In this document: positions 28,092-33,322 of the stretch, piece after piece
How the letters are laid out: each line of letters starts with the position of its first letter
Position numbering within the stretch: the stretch's first letter is position 1
Assembly (NCBI GenBank): GCA_913778495.1
Contig: CAJYVD010000028.1
Coordinates: 1 to 33,322, forward strand
Length of the DNA stretch: 33,322 nucleotides
Direction: 5' to 3'
Origin: an uncultured Pantoea sp.
GTDB lineage: Bacteria > Pseudomonadota > Gammaproteobacteria > Enterobacterales > Enterobacteriaceae
The notes under the pieces: generated by a model
Told to the model about the DNA's origin: nothing
Database searches by the model: none
What the model saw: only the letters and a program-made list of their open reading frames with translations
Position numbers and translations under genes: made by a program

Positions 28092-29081
28092 TTAATCGAC
28101 CGCGGCGGGGGCCAGCAGACGGCCCCACATCAGCAGACGGTCGGTCAGGATAAGTTCTCGGTTGAGTGCGGCCACCTCTAACAGCTGTACGCGACACTGC
28201 ATCCACAGCTGCACGCTGGCATGCAGCGCACTGCCGTTAAGCTGCTGCGCGAGCTGGGCGACAACCTCGGGCCGATCGCTGTTTGCCAGCCATTGACCGG
28301 CTCCCTGTTGAAGTTTCATGGCATCCACCAGCAGCGCAATGAGCCAGCTAAGGCGTTCGGCCGCGTTATCGCTGTTCAGGGTGGGCAGTAGCAGCAGAAT
28401 GTCGGTGGTAAGGGCGCGGTTGAGCGCTTCACATAGCGCATCACGCGTTTGCCAGCGCGTGGGTTCCAGCAGTGCCAGCGCTGCGCCGGGGGCGCCATTG
28501 CACAAACGCAACGCCGTACGCAGCACCGTATCAGACTGCGTGACCTGATGTTGTAACCAGCTTACTCCCTGGTTTTCATCAGGCGGCGGCAGATGCCACG
28601 TCAGGCAGCGGCTACGCAACGTCGCCAACAGCTGCGTCGGTTCGCGCGCGCTCAGGAAAAACCAGCAGTTCGCCGGGGGCTCTTCCAGCGTTTTCAACAG
28701 CGCGTTGGCGGCCGCTTCGGTGAGCTGGGCGGCATCGGGCAGCCAGACAATTTTTGCGCCCCCCTGCTGGGCAAAGTGGTAAAGCTTTTCGGTCACGTCG
28801 CGCACGGCGTCGATCCCCAGCGAAGCTTTGCCTTTCTCCGCCTCCAGACGGTACCAGTCGGGATGCGTATGGGCCTGCATCAGTTGGCAGCCATGACAGT
28901 GACCGCAGCTTTTTAAGCCATCCGGTTGCTGACACATTAGCCAGCGGCTTACTCCCCAAATCAGCGCCTCATCGCCCATGCCGTCAATGGCGTGAATCAG
29001 CAGGGCGTGGTGCGCCTGCTGCTGCTGATGACGGGCGATAATGTTGCGATAGAGCTGATTCAGCCACGGGTACCACTTCAT
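28092..29081 (-). CDS. holB: DNA polymerase III subunit delta prime
   Basis: Structural AAA+ subunit of the clamp loader; it helps open and load the beta clamp. 329 aa (E. coli 334). Zinc-binding Cys50, Cys59, Cys62, Cys65 (LMCQQ...[11 protein letters not shown]) are at the E. coli positions. No functional Walker A is present, as expected for delta prime. The sensor region [21 protein letters not shown] and the SRC-type LRSRCLTW are seen. The ATG overlaps the tmk stop (ATGA), suggesting translational coupling. Confidence 0.96.
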   Translation of the reverse strand: MKWYPWLNQLYRNIIARHQQQQAHHALLIHAIDGMGDEALIWGVSRWLMCQQPDGLKSCGHCHGCQLMQAHTHPDWYRLEAEKGKASLGIDAVRDVTEKLYHFAQQGGAKIVWLPDAAQLTEAAANALLKTLEEPPANCWFFLSAREPTQLLATLRSRCLTWHLPPPDENQGVSWLQHQVTQSDTVLRTALRLCNGAPGAALALLEPTRWQTRDALCEALNRALTTDILLLLPTLNSDNAAERLSWLIALLVDAMKLQQGAGQWLANSDRPEVVAQLAQQLNGSALHASVQLWMQCRVQLLEVAALNRELILTDRLLMWGRLLAPAAVD

Positions 29082-29713
29082 TGGGTTTGGCCAGCCAGCC
29101 AGGTGCTGACGGCGGATTTCAGTGACCTTGTCACGTCATCCAGCGTCTGCGTCGCGTCAATCACGATCGTGCGCGGATCGGCGGCAGACAGCGCCAGATA
29201 ACGCTCGCGCGTCCGCTCAAAGAAGCGCAGCGACTCCTGCTCAATACGATCCAGCGCTCCGCGTGCGCGTGCACGTGCCAAACCAATTTCAGGCGTGACA
29301 TCCAGATACAGGGTCAGATCCGGACGAAAATCGCCCAGCACGGTATCGCGCAAGGTCGCCATCAGCTGCGCGTTCATCCCGCGTCCGCCACCTTGATAAG
29401 CTTGTGACGAAAGATCGTGACGATCGCCAATGACCCAGGCACCGCGTGCGAGCGCGGGTTTAATGACATTTTCCACCAGCTGAACGCGCGCGGCATAGAG
29501 CATCAGCAGTTCGGCCCGATCGGTTATGTGCTCCCCTTCTATGCCTTGCTTAATCAGATCTCGCAATTTTTCAGCCAACGGGGTTCCACCTGGCTCACGG
29601 GTGAAGACGAAATCGTGGATGCCCTGCTCACGCAGCACGGTCACAATCGCTTCCCGCGCGGTGGTCTTTCCCGCCCCTTCCAGGCCCTCGATCACAATAA
29701 ACTTACTGTTCAT
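29078..29713 (-). CDS. tmk: Thymidylate kinase
   Basis: Phosphorylates dTMP to dTDP. The start is ATG 29713 ([19 protein letters not shown]), giving 211 aa (E. coli 213). The open frame extends upstream inside mltG but has no homology there. P-loop GLEGAGKTT (10-18), dTMP-binding [27 protein letters not shown], and the lid with Arg residues in ALDRIEQES. It overlaps mltG by 11 nt and holB by 4 nt. Confidence 0.97.
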   Translation of the reverse strand: MNSKFIVIEGLEGAGKTTAREAIVTVLREQGIHDFVFTREPGGTPLAEKLRDLIKQGIEGEHITDRAELLMLYAARVQLVENVIKPALARGAWVIGDRHDLSSQAYQGGGRGMNAQLMATLRDTVLGDFRPDLTLYLDVTPEIGLARARARGALDRIEQESLRFFERTRERYLALSAADPRTIVIDATQTLDDVTRSLKSAVSTWLAGQTQ

Positions 29714-30722
29714 TTTTTTCCTTAATAGCCTGCCGATATGCCTGAACCGCCTTGTTGTGGCTGGCGAGGTTGGTGGTAAAGGTATGGCCGCCTTTGCCAT
29801 CGGCAACAAAATAGAGGAAATTGCTTTTTTCCGGATGCGCGGCGGCTTCCAGCGATGCCCGTCCGGGCATGGCGATCGGCCCCGGCGGCAGCCCACTGAT
29901 GGTGTAGGTGTTGTACGGCGTTGGCGTCTCCAGATCGCGCCGCGTCAGCGTGCCGGTATAGGCGTCACCCATGCCATAGATAACCGTGGGATCGGTTTGC
30001 AGTTTCATCCCGGTGCGCAGGCGATTAATGAAAACGGACGCCACGCGCGCGCGCTCTTCGCTCACGCCGGTCTCTTTTTCGATGATCGAGGCCATCGTCA
30101 CCATTTCCTGCTTGTTTTTATAGGGCAAATCAGGCGTTCGCGCCTGCCAGAGTTCGTCCACCAGCTTCTCCATCCGCGTATGCGCACGCGTAAGCAGCGC
30201 CACATCGGTTGTATTCGCGGTGTACAAATAGGTATCGGGATAGAACGCGCCTTCAAGCTGACTCGCGTCGAGCTTCATCGCCGCGGCCAGCGTCGGCAAC
30301 TTATCATCGCTGAGCGTGTGCTTGATGTAAGGGGCTTTACGCAATTCTGCCAGCCACTCTTGCAGGCGTAGCCCCTCGACCAGACGGAGCGGAAATTGCG
30401 CTTCTTTTCCGCTTGCCAGCAGCTGTAACAGCTGGCGCACCGTCATGCCGGTCTCCAGCCGATAGGTACCTGCTTTAAATTTGGCCAAGTCGGGTTCGAG
30501 CTTAAGTAGCGGGCCAAACCAAAGGGTTTTCGGGATGATGTGCTGGCTTTCTAACTGCGCTTCCAGCACCACGCGCCCACTTCCGGCAGGCAGCGTGTAA
30601 ATCGTTTCCTGGCTGATGGTTAAAGGCGTATCGGCTAAACGTTCAATCTGCCAATAGCTAAAGGCTGCCGCAAGGCCAGCAATCGCCACGGTACTGGCGA
30701 TGATTTTTTTCATTCGGGTCAT
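29703..30722 (-). CDS. mltG: Endolytic murein transglycosylase MltG
   Basis: Inner-membrane lytic transglycosylase that cuts nascent glycan strands and so sets chain length. Start ATG 30722 ([10 protein letters not shown]), which overlaps the pabC stop as ATGA; 339 aa (E. coli 340). An ATG three codons later aligns with the E. coli start and is possible; a longer frame from 30743 is inside pabC. N-terminal TM about 5-22; LysM-like region; catalytic-domain motif MASIIEKET (about 210-218) with the active-site Glu; [12 protein letters not shown] and [10 protein letters not shown] near the end. Known in E. coli as YceG. Confidence 0.95.
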   Translation of the reverse strand: MTRMKKIIASTVAIAGLAAAFSYWQIERLADTPLTISQETIYTLPAGSGRVVLEAQLESQHIIPKTLWFGPLLKLEPDLAKFKAGTYRLETGMTVRQLLQLLASGKEAQFPLRLVEGLRLQEWLAELRKAPYIKHTLSDDKLPTLAAAMKLDASQLEGAFYPDTYLYTANTTDVALLTRAHTRMEKLVDELWQARTPDLPYKNKQEMVTMASIIEKETGVSEERARVASVFINRLRTGMKLQTDPTVIYGMGDAYTGTLTRRDLETPTPYNTYTISGLPPGPIAMPGRASLEAAAHPEKSNFLYFVADGKGGHTFTTNLASHNKAVQAYRQAIKEKNEQ

Positions 30723-31528
30723 GATGCTTCCATCGTTTGGCAACTGGCGAGCAGCTGCTGATACAGCGTGCGGGCGGTAAAGGCCACCTCATCAATGTAT
30801 TTTACGGGCAGAACCGGCATCAGCGCGTTACAGATCACCACTTCATCGGCACCCAGTAGCGCATCCCGCCCGATGGCTTTCACCTCACAAGCGTGGCCGT
30901 TTGTGGCCAACTGCGCCATCAGATAACGACGCATAATGCCGTCTACGCCAGCTTGGTCAACCGGCGGGGTGTAAATATTTGTACCCACGCGCCAAAACAA
31001 ATTAGCCGCACAGCATTCCACTACCGTCCCAGCAGTGTCAAGCACCAGCGCCTCGTCTGCCTCACACCGGTCAAGCTCCTGTCTGATCAGCACCTGCTCC
31101 AATCGATTAAGATGTTTAAGCCCCGCCAACAGAGGATTACGGGCTAAGCGTACGTGGCTGGTGATCAGGCGGACGCCCTCACCCAGCGTAGCGTAGTGGT
31201 GTGGCCAGGGCGCCAACGAAATAATGCGCGTGGGTGTAGTGCAGCCTGCGCGGCTGTAACCCCGTCCGCCGGGACCGGGCGTGAGAATCACTTTAAGGAC
31301 CGCCTGAGGCTGATCCGCAGCCGCCTGGCGCATCTCTGCCGCAAGCAGTGCCATATCGGGTTCGGGTAGAAACAAGCGCGCGCACCCTTCTCTGAGGCGC
31401 TGGAGATGGGCGTCCAGCAGCTGGATTTTCCCTGCAACCACGGCTGCCGTGGTAAAACAGCCGTCACCAAACTGCACGGCGCGATCGCGCGCAGATAGCA
31501 TTGATTCGGGGTGCCCGTTGATCCACAT
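30719..31528 (-). CDS. pabC: Aminodeoxychorismate lyase
   Basis: PLP enzyme that converts 4-amino-4-deoxychorismate to p-aminobenzoate and pyruvate for folate synthesis. 269 aa, equal to E. coli. Fold-type IV: candidate PLP lysine Lys138 in [13 protein letters not shown], phosphate-binding GGRGYSR and [19 protein letters not shown] near the N-terminus is the family entry motif. It lies between fabF and mltG, the conserved enteric order, and a hairpin terminator separates it from fabF. Confidence 0.95.
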   Translation of the reverse strand: MWINGHPESMLSARDRAVQFGDGCFTTAAVVAGKIQLLDAHLQRLREGCARLFLPEPDMALLAAEMRQAAADQPQAVLKVILTPGPGGRGYSRAGCTTPTRIISLAPWPHHYATLGEGVRLITSHVRLARNPLLAGLKHLNRLEQVLIRQELDRCEADEALVLDTAGTVVECCAANLFWRVGTNIYTPPVDQAGVDGIMRRYLMAQLATNGHACEVKAIGRDALLGADEVVICNALMPVLPVKYIDEVAFTARTLYQQLLASCQTMEAS

Positions 31529-31608
31529 GCGTTATTCTCCTGGCGAGGATTTCGGCTTTCAGTCGCATCGTCGCGGGTAAACCTCCACGCCCCGACACGA
31601 TAAAATAC

Positions 31609-31632
31609 AAAAAAGGCCCGCTAAGCGGGCCT
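31609..31632 (-). terminator. Terminator after fabF
   Basis: Minus strand AGGCCCGC-TTA-GCGGGCCTTTTTTG, a 7-8 bp GC stem with T-run, 22 bp after the fabF stop. pabC and genes beyond depend on read-through or an internal promoter. Confidence 0.9.
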
Positions 31633-31653
31633 CGATTTGGTGGGATGTGCCGT

Positions 31654-32895
31654 TTACACCTTGCGGAAGATAAGCGACCCGTTAGTGCCGCCAAATCCAA
31701 AGGAGTTACACAGCGTGTACTCCAGTCCGCTGACCTGACGCGCCGTATGAGGCACGAAATCCAGATCGCACCCTTCATCAGGGTTATCCAGGTTGATGGT
31801 CGGCGGTACAGCCTGATCGCGCAGTGCCAGAATCGAATAGATCGCTTCTACAGCACCCGCCGCACCGAGCAGATGGCCCGTCATCGACTTGGTCGAGCTC
31901 ACCATCACGCTGTGCGCGGAGGCACCAAATACCGATTTCACGGCCTGCGCTTCCGCTTTGTCACCCGCTGGCGTTGACGTACCGTGTGCGTTGACATAAC
32001 CAATCTGCTCAGCGTTAAGCTGGGCATCGCGCAGAGCGTTAACCATGGCAGCCGCCGCACCGGAACCATCTTCAGGCGGAGACGTCATGTGATAAGCGTC
32101 GCTGCTCATGCCGAAACCAACGATTTCTGCATAAATTTTCGCGCCGCGCTTTTTCGCATGCTCGTACTCTTCCAGCACGATGATGCCGGCGCCGTCACCC
32201 AGCACAAAGCCATCGCGATCTTTGTCCCACGGACGGCTTGCAGCCAGAGGATTTTCGTTACGCGTAGACAGCGCACGTGCAGCACCAAATCCGCCTACGC
32301 CTAATGGCGTACTGGCTTTTTCTGCGCCGCCTGCCAGCATTACGTCGGCATCATTGTACGCGATGATACGCGCCGCATGACCGATATTGTGCACCCCAGA
32401 CGTACAGGCTGTGGCAATCGAAATGCTTGGACCTTTCAGGCCGTACATGATCGTTAAATGTCCCGCGACCATATTGACGATGGTAGACGGTACGAAGAAC
32501 GGGCTGATTTTACGTGGGCCACCGTTGACCAATGCGCTGTGGTTGTCTTCAATCAACCCCAGTCCACCGATACCAGAACCGATAGCTGCACCAATTCGAC
32601 CGGCATTTTCATCGGTTACGACCAGACCGGAGTCCGCCATAGCTTGAATACCAGCCACAACGCCGTACTGGATAAAATCATCCATCTTGCGCTGATCTTT
32701 GCGAGAGATATATTCATCGCAATTGAAATCTTTTACTAAGCCAGCAAAACGCGTTGCGTAGGCACTAGTATCAAAATGGTCGATCAGGTTAATGCCGCTC
32801 TGACCGGCAAGGAGAGCACTCCAGGTAGACTCTACGGTATTGCCGACAGGAGACAACATGCCAAGACCGGTCACAACTACACGACGCTTAGACAC
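31654..32895 (-). CDS. fabF: 3-oxoacyl-ACP synthase II (KAS II)
   Basis: Condenses malonyl-ACP with acyl-ACP; in E. coli it elongates palmitoleoyl- to cis-vaccenoyl-ACP and adjusts membrane fluidity with temperature. The start is GTG 32895 ([18 protein letters not shown]), giving 413 aa as in E. coli, whose fabF also uses GTG. GGAGG lies 8 bases upstream. Catalytic Cys164 ([10 protein letters not shown]) and two His in [11 protein letters not shown] and [12 protein letters not shown] complete the triad. It follows acpP by 87 bp, with a strong palindrome in between. Confidence 0.97.
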   Translation of the reverse strand: MSKRRVVVTGLGMLSPVGNTVESTWSALLAGQSGINLIDHFDTSAYATRFAGLVKDFNCDEYISRKDQRKMDDFIQYGVVAGIQAMADSGLVVTDENAGRIGAAIGSGIGGLGLIEDNHSALVNGGPRKISPFFVPSTIVNMVAGHLTIMYGLKGPSISIATACTSGVHNIGHAARIIAYNDADVMLAGGAEKASTPLGVGGFGAARALSTRNENPLAASRPWDKDRDGFVLGDGAGIIVLEEYEHAKKRGAKIYAEIVGFGMSSDAYHMTSPPEDGSGAAAAMVNALRDAQLNAEQIGYVNAHGTSTPAGDKAEAQAVKSVFGASAHSVMVSSTKSMTGHLLGAAGAVEAIYSILALRDQAVPPTINLDNPDEGCDLDFVPHTARQVSGLEYTLCNSFGFGGTNGSLIFRKV

Positions 32896-32942
32896 GTTCT
32901 CGTCCTCCAGGGAGGGAAAAAATAACGCTATGTGGGGCAAAT

Positions 32943-32972
32943 ATAAAACTCAGGCGGTCAATTGACCGCCTG
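32943..32972 (-). terminator. Attenuator-type terminator between acpP and fabF
   Basis: A 22-bp perfect palindrome (half CAGGCGGTCAA) at 32951-32972, followed on the minus strand by AGTTTTATAT, 10 bp after the acpP stop. Partial termination here would keep ACP mRNA far above fabF mRNA. Confidence 0.8.
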
Positions 32973-32982
32973 AAGATATTCA

Positions 32983-33219
32983 TTAGCCTTGATGGCTAGT
33001 GATGTAGTCGATCGCTGCCTGAACGGTAGTGATTTTCTCAGCTTCTTCGTCTGGAATTTCAGTATCAAACTCTTCTTCCAGAGCCATTACCAGCTCAACG
33101 GTGTCAAGAGAATCTGCACCCAGGTCTTCCACGAAAGAAGCAGTGTTTACAACTTCTTCTTCTTTAACGCCCAGCTGCTCAGCTACGATTTTCTTAACGC
33201 GTTGTTCGATATCGCTCAT
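32983..33219 (-). CDS. acpP: Acyl carrier protein
   Basis: Carries growing acyl chains on 4'-phosphopantetheine. 78 aa, the same as E. coli. Attachment Ser37 (counting Met) in [19 protein letters not shown]. Very acidic, four-helix protein. AGGAAA lies upstream of the ATG. First gene within the window of the leftward acpP-fabF-pabC-mltG-tmk-holB-ycfH series; upstream fab genes are presumably just outside. Confidence 0.98.
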   Translation of the reverse strand: MSDIEQRVKKIVAEQLGVKEEEVVNTASFVEDLGADSLDTVELVMALEEEFDTEIPDEEAEKITTVQAAIDYITSHQG

Positions 33220-33242
33220 ACTATTTAATTTCCTATCAAAAC

Positions 33243-33254
33243 TCGCTTTCGCGA
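33243..33254 (-). other. GNRA-tetraloop hairpin in the acpP leader
   Basis: mRNA TCGC-GAAA-GCGA, a perfect 4-bp stem with a GAAA tetraloop, about 24 bases before the acpP ATG. Confidence 0.5.
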
Positions 33255-33266
33255 TGGTTTTCGTAG

Positions 33267-33295
33267 TGTATAAAATGTTGAAAAAGATGCAACAA
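33267..33295 (-). promoter_or_regulatory. acpP promoter
   Basis: Minus strand TTGTTG (33295-33290), 17-bp spacer, TATACA (33272-33267). The predicted start near 33260 gives a leader of about 40 nt. Confidence 0.6.
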
Positions 33296-33322
33296 AATCC
33301 CGGCTGGTCGAACCACGATTTT

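Noticed and set aside
29714-29896. N-terminal extension of tmk
   Set aside because: The extra 61 codons lie within mltG, have no homology and place the P-loop far from the N-terminus; ATG 29713 fits the family.

Overview
The window is chromosomal core DNA of a gammaproteobacterium of the order Enterobacterales. Nearly every protein can be recognised, and lengths and catalytic residue numbers match Escherichia coli orthologues almost exactly (PurB Ser295, Mfd Lys634, PtsG Cys421, FabF Cys164, PepT His78/Asp140, RoxA His125/Asp127/His187). The gene order is that of the E. coli 24-26 minute region, but several genes found there in E. coli are missing: fhuE, ycfP, comR-bhsA-ldtC, ycfT, nagK, ycfZ-ymfA and potABCD. 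This compact version suggests an Erwiniaceae-type genome (Pantoea/Erwinia-like). That placement is inference; no rRNA is present to confirm it.

Layout. 1-1213 (-): 5' part of icd. 1315-5736 (+): rluE, nudJ, mnmA, hflD, purB (RNA modification, Nudix hydrolase, purine synthesis). 5885-8017 (+): phoPQ. 8075-9196 (+): roxA. 9266-10492 (-): pepT. 10493-11512: about 1 kb with no credible conventional gene, rich in hairpins. 11513-12349 (-): cobB. 12493-15630 (-): lolC-lolD-lolE. 15631-16041: divergent lolC/mfd control region. 16042-19485 (+): mfd. 19608-21747 (-): ycfJ and ndh. 21997-25199 (-): hinT-ycfL-lpoB-thiK-nagZ. 25564-26997 (-): ptsG. 27281-33219 (-): acpP-fabF-pabC-mltG-tmk-holB-ycfH.

Functional grouping. 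The right end joins fatty-acid synthesis (acpP, fabF) to folate (pabC), a peptidoglycan terminase (mltG), dTMP kinase and a clamp-loader subunit, with overlapping start/stop codons. The hinT operon carries envelope functions (LpoB, NagZ) and thiamine salvage. LolCDE exports lipoproteins, and LpoB and YcfL are candidate cargo. Regulatory sites read directly include a consensus FNR box and a near-consensus CRP site upstream of ndh, an Mlc box, a CRP site and an SgrS-pairing sequence upstream of ptsG, and a half-conserved PhoP box upstream of phoP. Several start codons were corrected from homology and Shine-Dalgarno position (hflD GTG, ycfJ GTG, ndh TTG, fabF GTG, lolD, tmk, mltG, ptsG, mfd).

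The most unusual part is 10600-11512, at the pepT/cobB junction where E. coli has potABCD. It holds two diverged copies of one roughly 225-bp structured element in inverted, convergent orientation. Each copy opens with a GC-rich hairpin of 10-11 bp, contains the same 17-nt palindromic core and ends in a T-run; each is preceded by its own tandem array of short hairpin units. I cannot assign this to a known family from sequence alone. A second point is PhoQ, whose sensor domain lacks the acidic patch of the E. coli/Salmonella protein.
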